Source of the DNA: Dyadobacter sp. 3J3
GTDB lineage: Bacteria > Bacteroidota > Bacteroidia > Cytophagales > Spirosomataceae
DNA: 64,000 bases
Reading direction: 5' to 3'
Assembly: GCF_009801115.1 (NCBI RefSeq)
Contig: NZ_VTOL01000009.1
Coordinates: 252,618-316,617 of the forward strand
Every line of letters starts with the position of its first letter. The first letter of the stretch is position 1. Position numbers and translations under genes: made by a program. Of the stretch, positions 32,739 to 41,384 are shown in pieces. Under the pieces are notes generated by a model. It saw nothing but the letters and a program-made list of their open reading frames with translations. It was not told where the DNA came from and ran no database searches.

Positions 32739-33419
32739 TCAAACAACCAGATCTCCATAATAGATCTCAATAAGTTCAAGCACATTTTTAACACCGAGTT
32801 TCTCAAAAACAACTGATTTATGCGTTCCCACAGTAGAAATTTTAATATTTAAATGGCTGGCAATAGCTGACAAAGATTCTCCCTTGATCAGATAATCAAC
32901 AATTTCTTTTTGTCTTTTTGAAAGCTTGTCATTCAAGGAACTGGACCTTCTATTTTTATGAGGAGATTTTTTTCTTCTGTGTACATTATTCAAAAATGTC
33001 TCCTGAGCCATAGCTTCCAGTAATTCCTGACCTAAATACCGTTCGTCATTTAGAACTTTTGTAATAGCTCTTTCAATTTCGTTTGCTGATGCATTTTGGG
33101 TTACAAAGCCGTTCGCCCCCGCAATCAGATAGCTCATAGCATTCGGATAATGCAAATTTTTGGCGAAAATTACAATCCTGACTTTGGTTGATACATTCCG
33201 GATCTCACCAATCAAATCATCAATTTCTCCCAGGCTGGTCCCGATTATAATCATGTCAATACCAGAATTTTGCTTTACAGCAAGCAACGTTTCCTTTGAC
33301 GATCTCGCCACCATAAGTGGCGTTTCGCAAACAATATTTTCACTTATTAACTGAACTAAGCCAATCCTTACGATTGCATTGCTATCTGCAACTAATATTT
33401 CCCATTTCTCCATACTCAT
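32739..33419 (-). CDS. LuxR/NarL-type regulator with degenerate receiver domain
   Basis: 226 residues. The N-terminal 120 residues fold like a response-regulator receiver, but the key residues are changed. The acidic pair is DS (Asp12-Ser13), the phosphorylated Asp is Gly60 (IIIGTSLGE), and the conserved Lys is Gln108 (GFVTQNAS). It should therefore not be switched by normal phosphorylation. A basic linker (HRRKKSPHKNRRSS) leads to a LuxR helix-turn-helix with LSKRQKEIVDYLIKGES and ISTVGTHKSVVFEKLGV. It may sense a ligand, use protein contacts, or be constitutively active. No kinase is adjacent. Confidence 0.9.
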   Translation of the reverse strand: MSMEKWEILVADSNAIVRIGLVQLISENIVCETPLMVARSSKETLLAVKQNSGIDMIIIGTSLGEIDDLIGEIRNVSTKVRIVIFAKNLHYPNAMSYLIAGANGFVTQNASANEIERAITKVLNDERYLGQELLEAMAQETFLNNVHRRKKSPHKNRRSSSLNDKLSKRQKEIVDYLIKGESLSAIASHLNIKISTVGTHKSVVFEKLGVKNVLELIEIYYGDLVV

Positions 33420-33676
33420 TCACTATGCGGGCAAAATCACTCAGGATGCGCTTAAAAAAATTGAGATAAATAAAATTTCTATCATACATCCTAATCAGCA
33501 CCTGTTAGGATATTTCTTATTTACGCTAAAAATTATTACATAGATTTATAGAGTCGAAGAAATAATGAAATACTGATGCGAAAACGAATGATAAGCCTGA
33601 AAAGGCATTCCATTTACATGATTTTAATCTTTTAACATATAAATTAAAAACGAAAAGTTACTTGGAGTGAAAGGCT

Positions 33677-33713
33677 AAACATCTAACATCGGAACCAATT
33701 CCGTCAGATGTTT
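33677..33713 (+). other. Interrupted hairpin in the 33420-33845 intergenic region
   Basis: AAACATCT and AGATGTTT form the outer 8-bp stem and CGGAA/TTCCG an inner stem around CCAA. TTTTGTT follows, like an RNA 3' end. A second dyad, ATCCTAA with TTAGGAT, lies at 33488-33511. No open frame is credible in the 426-base gap, and no promoter consensus was found for the downstream gene. Confidence 0.35.
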
Positions 33714-33845
33714 TGTTAAACCAGCTCACACGTTGAAAGGATATTTTTAAATTTGAGATAAGCTTTTTTTCTTTGTAACGTTTTGTGATATACCGTATTC
33801 CCCGGTCCTCTTAATTGAATCTTATCAAACCATTAAGTATTCGAG

Positions 33846-34634
33846 ATGACAAAAGCACAAGTTGTAGTAATAGTGATGTTTGTTGCGCTTAGCGTTTCCT
33901 TTGGCTTTCAAAAAATTAATCCCCTTTTAGTTTCTTCTTACCAGATTCAAAAAGATACCGCAGCCGTTAATTCTGATTCCGTTACCAAGCCAGAATGGGC
34001 TACTTTATACGATTCCCTTGACCTGAAAAACCAGGGTCTTTCTAAAACTGCATTTGAATATGCCTGGTATGGATTTCATAAAATGAGACTTGGCAAGCAG
34101 ATCATGGCCATTGCGGATTTCAGTCAGTCTTCATGTAAAAAAAGACTGTATGTGATCGACCTGATCAGGAGAAAACTGATACTGAATACTTTTGTTGCCC
34201 ATGGCAGAAATTCAGGTCAGGAATATGCGAAGGAATTCTCAAATGATAATTCCTCTTTTCAGTCCAGTCTTGGTTTTTACCGGACATTGGGTACTTACCA
34301 GGGCAAACACGGACTTTCTCTTCGTTTGGAAGGTATGGAAAAAGGAATTAACGATCGCGCGTATGAACGCGCAATCGTTATGCATGGAGCAGATTATGTA
34401 AGTGAGGATTTCATTAAAAACACAGGCCGTTTGGGAAGAAGCCAGGGATGTCCTGCTGTTTCTATCGCAGACAGCAAAAAACTTATACAGCTTTTATACG
34501 ACGGTGCCGGCCTCTTTATCTATTCTCAAAACCCACGTTATTTCAAATCATCTGCTTTATTATCCGGTATTAATCTGATCAAAGAAAAAGGTCAGACTTT
34601 GGGAGAATCCCTTTTGTATACATCAGCAAAATAA
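33846..34634 (+). CDS. Murein L,D-transpeptidase catalytic-domain protein (YkuD_2-like)
   Basis: 262 residues. An N-terminal signal or anchor helix (about 5-21) leads to a catalytic domain with FVAHGRNSG near 118, AIVMHGADYVS (conserved His), and the active-site motif GRSQGCPAV with Cys202. This pattern is of the YkuD_2 group of L,D-transpeptidase-like enzymes, which cross-link peptidoglycan or attach proteins to it in the periplasm. Its last 43 bases overlap the 3' end of a second, unrelated-in-sequence L,D-transpeptidase gene on the other strand. Confidence 0.88.
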   Translation: MTKAQVVVIVMFVALSVSFGFQKINPLLVSSYQIQKDTAAVNSDSVTKPEWATLYDSLDLKNQGLSKTAFEYAWYGFHKMRLGKQIMAIADFSQSSCKKRLYVIDLIRRKLILNTFVAHGRNSGQEYAKEFSNDNSSFQSSLGFYRTLGTYQGKHGLSLRLEGMEKGINDRAYERAIVMHGADYVSEDFIKNTGRLGRSQGCPAVSIADSKKLIQLLYDGAGLFIYSQNPRYFKSSALLSGINLIKEKGQTLGESLLYTSAK

Positions 34635-35788
34635 AGCAGATCACCTTTTTCGTTACAATCTGCGCCCAGGTATAAAAGGAAAACAGGAATCCGTTTTTTA
34701 AGTTTATGCCATTTTGGGGGGATAGAAATCGTATCCTGTTCCGTCAGCGTATCATTGTCAAGCAATTGCTCACCCGCCATGAAATTCGCAAGATCGGTAG
34801 GACGCTGAACTCTTACACATCCATGACTTCTCCAGCGCTGATCTGTGTTGAAAAGGTAACGCGCGTTGGTATCATGCAAATAAATGGCAAGCGGATTCTT
34901 TATTTCAACTTTCAACAATCCCAGGGAATTGTCTCCACCGGTTTCCTGGCGAAAACGGTATGGAAACTCTTCGGGTGTCATCGATTCCCAGTCAACATCC
35001 GATGGATCAATAACTTCGCCTTTTTTGTCAATAACCTCAATTTTATTTCTCGATAAATATTCCTCGTCTTTCGCAGCTTTTGGGAAGATTTCTTTGATCG
35101 CGATACTTTTCGGGACATTCCAGTATGGATGTGTCACAATACTTGTTGCATAAGTATCAATGGTTGGCGTTTGCGTATCAATCTTCCCGGCAATGGTCCG
35201 CATGGTAATACCACCCTTGCCATCTGCATCCATACCTGTCAGATACGCACCACGAATATTGACCATAACCAGACGTGGCGCATCACCAGCCTGTCTGTGT
35301 ATCCAGCGATAAGCATTGATAGATTCTGCTACCACTGCGGCACTATCCTTCTTGTTTTCAGCAATTAACCGCGTATAATGTTTTTTCAGGTTTTTATAAA
35401 CCGGATATTCAGGTTCGATCTTTTCCATCACCTTATCCACTGACTCGCCTTTTATCAAAGCTATTGCAGCCTCTTTCAACATCGTTGTGTCGGCTTTGAT
35501 TTTTTTATTGATATACCTGAAAGATGGCTGATGACCGAAACCAGTTTCTTCAAGTAATGCAAAGACCGGTGCATCGGATTCTTTGAACGCGAATTTCTCC
35601 GTCTTTACACCTGCATTCGCTGCATATTCAAGAAGTTCATTATATTTTTTTTCCTTGCTTAATTCTTTCACAAGCTCTTGCTGTGTCATTGTCTCGGCAT
35701 CCTTTTTACAAGATTGCAGCGCGACCAGGACAAACAGAATGGAAAATGAAATGTATTTTGACCGGGTTAAACCAGAAAATATTCGCAT
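34592..35788 (-). CDS. L,D-transpeptidase lipoprotein (YcbB/LdtD-like)
   Basis: 398 residues. The lipoprotein signal ends in LQSC (Cys27). The middle has a helical region of about 130 residues, then the YkuD catalytic domain: RLVMVNIRGAYL, NPLAIYLHDTNARYLF, and RSHGCVRVQRPTDLA with catalytic Cys324. It forms 3-3 cross-links in peptidoglycan from the outer or inner membrane face. The N-terminal peptidoglycan-binding domain of E. coli YcbB is not obvious. It converges with the other transpeptidase gene; the coding ends overlap by 43 bases, so their mRNAs are complementary there. Confidence 0.9.
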   Translation of the reverse strand: MRIFSGLTRSKYISFSILFVLVALQSCKKDAETMTQQELVKELSKEKKYNELLEYAANAGVKTEKFAFKESDAPVFALLEETGFGHQPSFRYINKKIKADTTMLKEAAIALIKGESVDKVMEKIEPEYPVYKNLKKHYTRLIAENKKDSAAVVAESINAYRWIHRQAGDAPRLVMVNIRGAYLTGMDADGKGGITMRTIAGKIDTQTPTIDTYATSIVTHPYWNVPKSIAIKEIFPKAAKDEEYLSRNKIEVIDKKGEVIDPSDVDWESMTPEEFPYRFRQETGGDNSLGLLKVEIKNPLAIYLHDTNARYLFNTDQRWRSHGCVRVQRPTDLANFMAGEQLLDNDTLTEQDTISIPPKWHKLKKRIPVFLLYLGADCNEKGDLLYFADVYKRDSPKV

Positions 35789-36028
35789 AAGTGGTAAGTT
35801 AGTAGTACTGGTTTACTTAATAAAATTGTCGTGCTAGATATCTCGAACGAAATCATATATATATAAAGTACTAAAAAATAATCCATTAAATTATATTGAC
35901 GATTCCTTCAACTTTCTTTCGCTGACAATATGGGGAAATTAATAAACAAGAATTTATTCCGTTCAAATACGAATACACGGAACGAAACTTCTTTAATCAG
36001 GTTTATTCAGGAACTCACTCACATCTTT

Positions 36029-36036
36029 TAATTTTG
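36029..36036 (+). promoter_or_regulatory. Candidate -7 element TAATTTTG for the EamA gene
   Basis: It matches TAnnTTTG 24 bases before ATG 36060. No clear -33 element. The remaining gap from 35789 shows nothing else. Confidence 0.45.
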
Positions 36037-36059
36037 TGATTCTCTAAGAATCGATTGGA

Positions 36060-36962
36060 ATGAAATCTTCAAAATATTATATCGCAGCACTTTCTTCATT
36101 TACCATCTGGGGATTTTTCAGTTTTGCTTTAAAAGCTTTACGTGAATATGCTTCACTGGATATTCTTTTTTACAGAGTTTTCTTCTGCGCAGTTCTGATG
36201 CTGATTATCAGTCTGGTTTTCAGACAAAAGGTTTTGAAAGAAAATCATGCCTTTTTTAAATCGCTAAATCAGAAAAAGAAACGGGAGGTTGTGATCATAA
36301 CTTTACTGGGAGGATTGTTGTTAACCGGAAACTGGTTTTTCTTTATTTATGCAATCAATCATATCAGCGTAAAAGCAGGGTCACTTGCCTATCTGGTCTG
36401 CCCCATCCTGACGACAGTACTGGCTTACTTCATTCTGCATGAAAAACTGAACCGCTGGCAATGGGCCGCAGTGGCGTTAAGCGCATTCAGTTGTTCATTA
36501 TTATCAATCGGCCATGTGACGGATCTTTTGTACAGTTTAATTATCGCAGTTTCTTATGCGCTTTATCTGGTTAGTCAGAAAAAAAATACTGGATTTGACA
36601 AGTTCCTGCTGCTTACTTTTCAAATACTATTTTCGTCACTTCTTCTGCTTCCTTTTTACCCGGCTTATAGCGCGGAAATTCCTACGGAAACTTCGTTTTA
36701 TTTATTGATTGTACTCATCGCAATTGTTTTCACCATTGCGCCGCTCTTCATGAATTTATATGCTTTGCAAGGTGTCAATTCATCAACGATGGGAATTTTG
36801 CTTTATATCAATCCTTTGATCGGTTTTTTCATTGCTGTATTTTATTTTAAAGAAGAAATTACCGTTTGGCAATTAGCAGCCTATGGATTAATTCTCGTTG
36901 CCATTGTGATGTTCAATAAGAATCATATTTTCAAACCAAAGAAGGATTTAGCCGCGCTTTAA
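36060..36962 (+). CDS. EamA/RarD-family permease
   Basis: 300 residues, ten predicted helices in two EamA repeats: first half to about 140 (WGFFSFALKALREYASLDILFYR, NWFFFIYAINHISVKAGSLAYLVCPI), second half 150-290 (VNSSTMGILLYINPLIGFFIAVFYFKEEI). The first-half motif resembles RarD, a subgroup of drug/metabolite exporters. Substrate unknown. It is encoded alone with its own promoter-like element. The N-terminus is short and directly enters helix 1, supporting the start. Confidence 0.9.
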   Translation: MKSSKYYIAALSSFTIWGFFSFALKALREYASLDILFYRVFFCAVLMLIISLVFRQKVLKENHAFFKSLNQKKKREVVIITLLGGLLLTGNWFFFIYAINHISVKAGSLAYLVCPILTTVLAYFILHEKLNRWQWAAVALSAFSCSLLSIGHVTDLLYSLIIAVSYALYLVSQKKNTGFDKFLLLTFQILFSSLLLLPFYPAYSAEIPTETSFYLLIVLIAIVFTIAPLFMNLYALQGVNSSTMGILLYINPLIGFFIAVFYFKEEITVWQLAAYGLILVAIVMFNKNHIFKPKKDLAAL

Positions 36963-37076
36963 AACTATAAATTTATTTTTCAGAAAAGAGGGTATAAAAA
37001 GTTACAAATCACATCTTTAAGTCAAACCATCTTTTTGTTTTAACAGCAAAAAAGTACAGTGCTCAGTACCCGATTT

Positions 37077-37084
37077 TAAGTTTG
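37077..37084 (+). promoter_or_regulatory. Candidate -7 element TAAGTTTG for the 37112 gene
   Basis: It matches TAnnTTTG 27 bases before the start codon. No clear -33 element. Confidence 0.45.
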
Positions 37085-37111
37085 TGAATTGCAACTAAAC
37101 AATCCTCATAT

Positions 37112-37816
37112 ATGAAAACTTTGCTTTTTGTGCTATTGCTCTCGGCTCCCGCCCAAGATCTTATTTCTCAGACACTTTCAACAGCCTTTCCAAATGAAAA
37201 CAAAGAAACAATTCGCGTTTCTTACAAAGGAATTTATCAATATGAAGAATTTAAAGATGGTAAGGTCTATTTTAAAAACGGAAAACATACCAACGTAAAA
37301 CTCAATTACAACTATCTCCACGGAGAAGTGCAGTATATAGCCACAAACCACGATACGCTACTGATCACGAATAAGGCATTCGTTGATCACATTATAATCG
37401 GAGAAAATGTATTTTACAGTCAGCTTAAAAATGGAGAAATGGAGGTTGTTGGAAACTTCAATAATGTGCTTTTGGCAAAAAAGAAATATCTGGCACTTAA
37501 AGGAAATTCCGCCAATATGTCGGAGCGAAAATTAACGGCCACGAGCGAAGGTACAATTCCTTCTTCTTTACTGATCAATAATCAAAATGGAGAATTTCAA
37601 TGGCAAAACAACGCATCAAATCCGGAATATAAATACAAAACAACATATTTCCTTATCGACCAGAACCGTAATTTTCACGTTGCCCGAAGATCCGGTTTCT
37701 CAAAAATCTACGCAAAACAGCAGCATTCGTTATCCGAATTTCTTCGGAAAAATGATATCGATTTTAAAAATGAAGACCAATTGAAACAGCTGCTGCAATT
37801 TTGCAGTGAAATTTGA
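37112..37816 (+). CDS. Unknown exported protein
   Basis: 234 residues; family not recognised. A weak signal peptide (KTLLFVLLLSAPAQ) points to export. The rest is rich in beta-strand-like segments with repeated KNG and NGE turns (KVYFKNGKHTNVKLNYNYL, VFYSQLKNGEMEVVGNF), and a C-terminal helical tail (HSLSEFLRKNDIDF, LKQLLQF). The pattern resembles small periplasmic proteins of Cytophagales of unknown role. It has its own promoter-like element and is closed by a hairpin shared with the convergent DUF1080 gene. Confidence 0.7.
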   Translation: MKTLLFVLLLSAPAQDLISQTLSTAFPNENKETIRVSYKGIYQYEEFKDGKVYFKNGKHTNVKLNYNYLHGEVQYIATNHDTLLITNKAFVDHIIIGENVFYSQLKNGEMEVVGNFNNVLLAKKKYLALKGNSANMSERKLTATSEGTIPSSLLINNQNGEFQWQNNASNPEYKYKTTYFLIDQNRNFHVARRSGFSKIYAKQQHSLSEFLRKNDIDFKNEDQLKQLLQFCSEI

Positions 37817-37840
37817 TTGGTTCAATTTTGATAAAAACGA

Positions 37841-37872
37841 AAAAAGGGATGCCATTTCTGACATCCCTTTTT
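37841..37872. terminator. Bidirectional terminator between 37112 and 37892 genes
   Basis: An 11-bp perfect stem (37841-37851 with 37862-37872) with 10-base loop, A5 before and T5 after, between convergent genes. Confidence 0.85.
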
Positions 37873-37891
37873 CATTGAATATTTGCGGAAA

Positions 37892-38656
37892 CTAGATTTC
37901 TCTGATCCAGATATTACGGAAACTCGTCGTGTTGTTGTGATCCTGTAATTTGATCGGGCCCGGTCCGTGAGGTGTGATCATGGGCTGTCCAATGTAAGGA
38001 GTTGTGCCTTGAATTGCTGTGTGATTTTGAACCAAAACACCGTTTAAAAGTACCGTGATATATGGAGGAATCACCATTTGGCCATCTTTATTGAAATGTG
38101 GCGCAGTGTATACTACGTCATAAGTCTGCCATTCGCCAGGGCCTACAACCGGGTTAACCAATGGCATTGTTTGTTTGTAAATAGAACCAGCCTGGCCATT
38201 TACATACGTTGGGTTATTGTAGCTGTCAAGTACCTGAAGCTCATAAATTCCCTGCATGAAAATACCACTATTTCCACGTCCCTGACTATTTCCTTCAACT
38301 TTTGCAGGAGCACGCCATTCGATATGGAGCTGATAATCCGAGAAACTTTGTTTGGTAACGATATCCCCTTTTTTAGGTGCACAAGTTAACGCGCCGTCAG
38401 CAACTGTCCATGGTGCAGCACCGCCGCCTTCGTTTCCAGAAACCCACTGATCAAGATTTTTTCCATCAAATAAAACAATCGCATCAGAAGGTGCTGAAAA
38501 ACCATATCCGGTGGCAGCAGCCTTACCAGGCGTTACGATGCGAGGAACCGGCGTCCATAATTCGCTTGATTCAGGAGTTTGTTTCGAGGGCTGTAATTGG
38601 GCATACGACGCAGCTGTTGTCAATATACCAGCCACCATCATTGTAATTTTTTTCAT
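37892..38656 (-). CDS. Secreted DUF1080 (3-keto-disaccharide hydrolase-type) protein
   Basis: 254 residues. A signal peptide (MMVAGILTTAASYAQ) is followed by one DUF1080 jelly-roll domain: IVLFDGKNLDQWVSG, LHIEWRAP, GNSGIFMQGIYELQVLDSY, GEWQTYDVVYTAPHF and ISFRNIWIRE-type ending (TSFRNIWIREI). DUF1080 proteins resemble concanavalin lectin/glucanases and include 3-keto-disaccharide hydrolases. It is divergent from the GH92 gene; a LacI-type operator palindrome lies 195 bases upstream, in the shared gap, so both may be controlled together. A related two-domain protein is at 42832. Confidence 0.87.
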   Translation of the reverse strand: MKKITMMVAGILTTAASYAQLQPSKQTPESSELWTPVPRIVTPGKAAATGYGFSAPSDAIVLFDGKNLDQWVSGNEGGGAAPWTVADGALTCAPKKGDIVTKQSFSDYQLHIEWRAPAKVEGNSQGRGNSGIFMQGIYELQVLDSYNNPTYVNGQAGSIYKQTMPLVNPVVGPGEWQTYDVVYTAPHFNKDGQMVIPPYITVLLNGVLVQNHTAIQGTTPYIGQPMITPHGPGPIKLQDHNNTTSFRNIWIREI

Positions 38657-38852
38657 AGATTATCAATCGATTTTTATTTGGGATTATAAGATTCAAAAAG
38701 AGCTGATTTACTCATAAAATTTATCTATCAAACTTATTCAATAAGATTGTATTCCGATAAAAACGTCAATTTCGGTCATAGATTTCAAATTTACGTGTCT
38801 TAAATTGTATAATTAGCACAAATTTTAAAAATATAAATTGCTGTTGTGGTTG

Positions 38853-38866
38853 CTAAATCGATTTAT
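38853..38866. promoter_or_regulatory. Candidate LacI-family operator upstream of GH92
   Basis: CTAAATCGATTTAT contains a perfect 12-bp palindrome (TAAATCGATTTA) with a central CG, the usual LacI-family operator layout. It shares 15 of 16 bases (TTGCTAAAnCGATTTA) with the site at 42476. It lies 75 bases before the GH92 start and in the gap shared with the divergent DUF1080 gene. Confidence 0.6.
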
Positions 38867-38940
38867 ATCTACTTTTAAGGTAAAGTTAAATGCTGACCAT
38901 CAAGTTCATGCCCTTATTTTCTATAAATATCAATAGTAAA

Positions 38941-41268
38941 ATGACCCTAAAAAAGCTCTTTTCAACTGCTCTTTTTTTTACCTCGCTAAGTTCTTTTGCA
39001 CAAAAAGGAATCGAAAACTTTGTTCCTTATGCACATCCCTTGGTTGGAACTGCCAAAATGGGACATACTTATCCGGGAGCCACGGTTCCGTTTGGAATGG
39101 TGCAGCTCAGTCCTGATACTGATACCTTGCCTTATGGCGTCAACGGAAAATACAATGCAGATGTGTACAGATTCTGTGCGGGTTATCAATATGACAGCAA
39201 AACGATCACAGGTTTTAGTCACACGCATTTCAGTGGAACAGGCCATTCGGATCTGGGTGATTTCCTGATTATGCCAACAACGGGGAAATTGCAATTAAAT
39301 CCTGGAACGGAAGACAAACCTGAAAGTGGATACCGTTCGGCTTTTTCCCACAAAAACGAAATTGCAGAACCTGCTTATTATAAAGTAAAACTCGATGATC
39401 ACAACATCACGGCCGAATTAACAGCAAGCAACCGTGTTGGGATGCATCAATATACCTTTCCAAAATCGGATGAGGCGCACGTGATCCTGGATTTGATGGC
39501 CGGACTATATCAATATGACAATAAAAATGTCTGGACTTTTGTACGTGTTGAAAACGATACGCTGATCACTGGATTTCGTCAGACCAATGGCTGGGCGAGA
39601 ACGCGGATCGTTTATTTCGCGATGACTTTCAGTAAGCCGTTTAAAAATTATGGAACGCGGATTGATGATAAAAATGTCTACAAAGGTTTTTGGGGCAAAT
39701 TCGATCAGGCACATAATTTTCCTGAAGTTGCAGGCAAAAACCTGAAAATGTATTTTGATTTCCAGACTGCGGAAAATGAAAAGATCAAGATCAAATTCGC
39801 CATTTCTCCTGTTAGTACAGAAGGTGCATTGGCGAATATGAAAGCGGAAATTCCACATTGGGATTTTGATCGGGTGAAACAGGAAGGACAAGCGCTTTGG
39901 AATAAGGAATTTAATAAAGTGGCCATCAAAGCGATTAATGAAGATGACAAAGTCAATTTCTACACCGCTATGTATCATTCATTTTTAGGACCCACGACCT
40001 ACATGGATGTTGACGGTTCATACAAAGGAATTGACCAGAACGTTCATAAAACAGATGGTTTCACGAACTACACAAGTTTCTCGCTCTGGGATACTTACAG
40101 GACATTACATCCGCTTTTCAACGTTTTGCAGCCTGCCAGAAATGCGGATATGATTAAATCTATGCTGGCACATTATAATCAAAGTGTGCATAAAATGCTG
40201 CCGGTCTGGTCACATTATGCCAATGAAAACTGGTGTATGATCGGCTATCATTCAGTGCCGGTTATTGCGGATGCGGTGATCAAAGGAAATGCAAATTTTG
40301 ATGTAAACAAAGCATTGGACGCCTGCGTGACGACAGCCAGAAATAACTATTACGATGGACTGAACTACTATATGGAAAAAGGTTTTGTGCCGGATGATAA
40401 AAATTCTTCGTCGGTTTCCAAAACTTTGGAATATGCATATGACGACTGGTGTATCGCGCAAATGGCGAAAAAACTGAATCGTACTGATATTTATAATGAG
40501 TTTATTAAACGTGCTGGTAACTATAAAAATGTTTACGATGCGTCAATTGGTTTCATGCGCCCTAAATTAAATGATGGCTCATGGAGGAAAAACTTTGATC
40601 CGCTGGATACACACGGACAAGGTTTTATAGAAGGGAATTCTTGGAATTACAGTTTATATGTACCACAGGCACCCGCAGATATGATTGAGCTTATGGGCGG
40701 CAAAAAACGTTTCACCGCACACCTGGATTCACTTTTCAGTATGAATTTGCCAGATAAGTATTTTGAAAATACTGAAGATATTTCCCGCGATGGAATTATT
40801 GGAAATTACGTCCACGGAAATGAGCCCTCCCATCACGTAGCGTATTTGTACAACTGGCTGGATCAGCCGTGGAAAACGGAAGAAAAAACCCGGATGATTT
40901 TGAAAGCGATGTATAAATCTTCGGTGGATGGTTTGGGCGGGAATGATGACTTTGGACAAATGAGCGCCTGGTTTATTTTCAGTTCACTAGGTTTTTATCC
41001 GGTAGCACCCGGTTCAGATCAATATATTTTCACCAGCCCGACGGTACAAAATGCGAAGTTAAATCTCGAAAATGGCAAGACTTTCGAAATTGATGTAAAA
41101 GACCAGAGCGATAAAAATGTGTACATTCAGAAAATTGAACTGAACGGTAAAGTCCTGACCCGCAATTACATCACGCATGCGGAGATCATGGATGGCGGCA
41201 AGATCAATTTTGTAATGGGTGCCAAGCCGAACAAGAAAAGAGCAATAGCAGAATCAGTTAAGAAATGA
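38941..41268 (+). CDS. GH92-family alpha-mannosidase
   Basis: 775 residues from ATG 38941, which directly precedes a signal peptide (LKKLFSTALFFTSLSSFAQ). An upstream ATG at 38890 would bury the signal. It is a family 92 exo-alpha-mannosidase: N-terminal sandwich starting VPYAHPLVGTAKMGHTYPGATVPFGMVQLSPD, then the helical catalytic barrel with SLWDTYRTLHPLF, GNEPSHHVAYLYNWLDQPWKT and GNDDFGQMSAWFIFSSLGFYPVAPG, which hold the usual calcium and acid/base residues. It trims alpha-linked mannose from N-glycans or mannans in the periplasm or at the surface. A LacI-type operator is upstream, and the lacI gene follows after a terminator. Confidence 0.93.
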   Translation: MTLKKLFSTALFFTSLSSFAQKGIENFVPYAHPLVGTAKMGHTYPGATVPFGMVQLSPDTDTLPYGVNGKYNADVYRFCAGYQYDSKTITGFSHTHFSGTGHSDLGDFLIMPTTGKLQLNPGTEDKPESGYRSAFSHKNEIAEPAYYKVKLDDHNITAELTASNRVGMHQYTFPKSDEAHVILDLMAGLYQYDNKNVWTFVRVENDTLITGFRQTNGWARTRIVYFAMTFSKPFKNYGTRIDDKNVYKGFWGKFDQAHNFPEVAGKNLKMYFDFQTAENEKIKIKFAISPVSTEGALANMKAEIPHWDFDRVKQEGQALWNKEFNKVAIKAINEDDKVNFYTAMYHSFLGPTTYMDVDGSYKGIDQNVHKTDGFTNYTSFSLWDTYRTLHPLFNVLQPARNADMIKSMLAHYNQSVHKMLPVWSHYANENWCMIGYHSVPVIADAVIKGNANFDVNKALDACVTTARNNYYDGLNYYMEKGFVPDDKNSSSVSKTLEYAYDDWCIAQMAKKLNRTDIYNEFIKRAGNYKNVYDASIGFMRPKLNDGSWRKNFDPLDTHGQGFIEGNSWNYSLYVPQAPADMIELMGGKKRFTAHLDSLFSMNLPDKYFENTEDISRDGIIGNYVHGNEPSHHVAYLYNWLDQPWKTEEKTRMILKAMYKSSVDGLGGNDDFGQMSAWFIFSSLGFYPVAPGSDQYIFTSPTVQNAKLNLENGKTFEIDVKDQSDKNVYIQKIELNGKVLTRNYITHAEIMDGGKINFVMGAKPNKKRAIAESVKK

Positions 41269-41313
41269 TTGCGTATATTGCTTTATGAATTTTTAATATA
41301 AAAATATAGGAAT

Positions 41314-41350
41314 AAAAATTCATTGGAAACTACGTTTCCAATGAATTTTT
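41314..41350 (+). terminator. Perfect hairpin terminator between GH92 and lacI-type gene
   Basis: A 16-bp perfect stem (41314-41329 with 41335-41350) with 5-base loop and a T5 end, 45 bases after the GH92 stop. Confidence 0.85.
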
Positions 41351-41384
41351 AGTTTGATACAATTAACGTCCGCCCCAAATTACA

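Noticed and set aside
6477..35839. The 14-base match TTGTCGTGCTAGAT before two reverse-strand genes (6477 and 35826)
   Set aside because: By rough expectation several 14-mers should repeat by chance in 64 kb, and the distances to the starts differ (12 and 38 bases).
41314..41350. Perfect hairpin before lacI-type gene as an operator
   Set aside because: It fits a terminator better: it directly follows GH92, has a T5 end and lacks the CTAAA/TTTAG arms of the two proposed operators.
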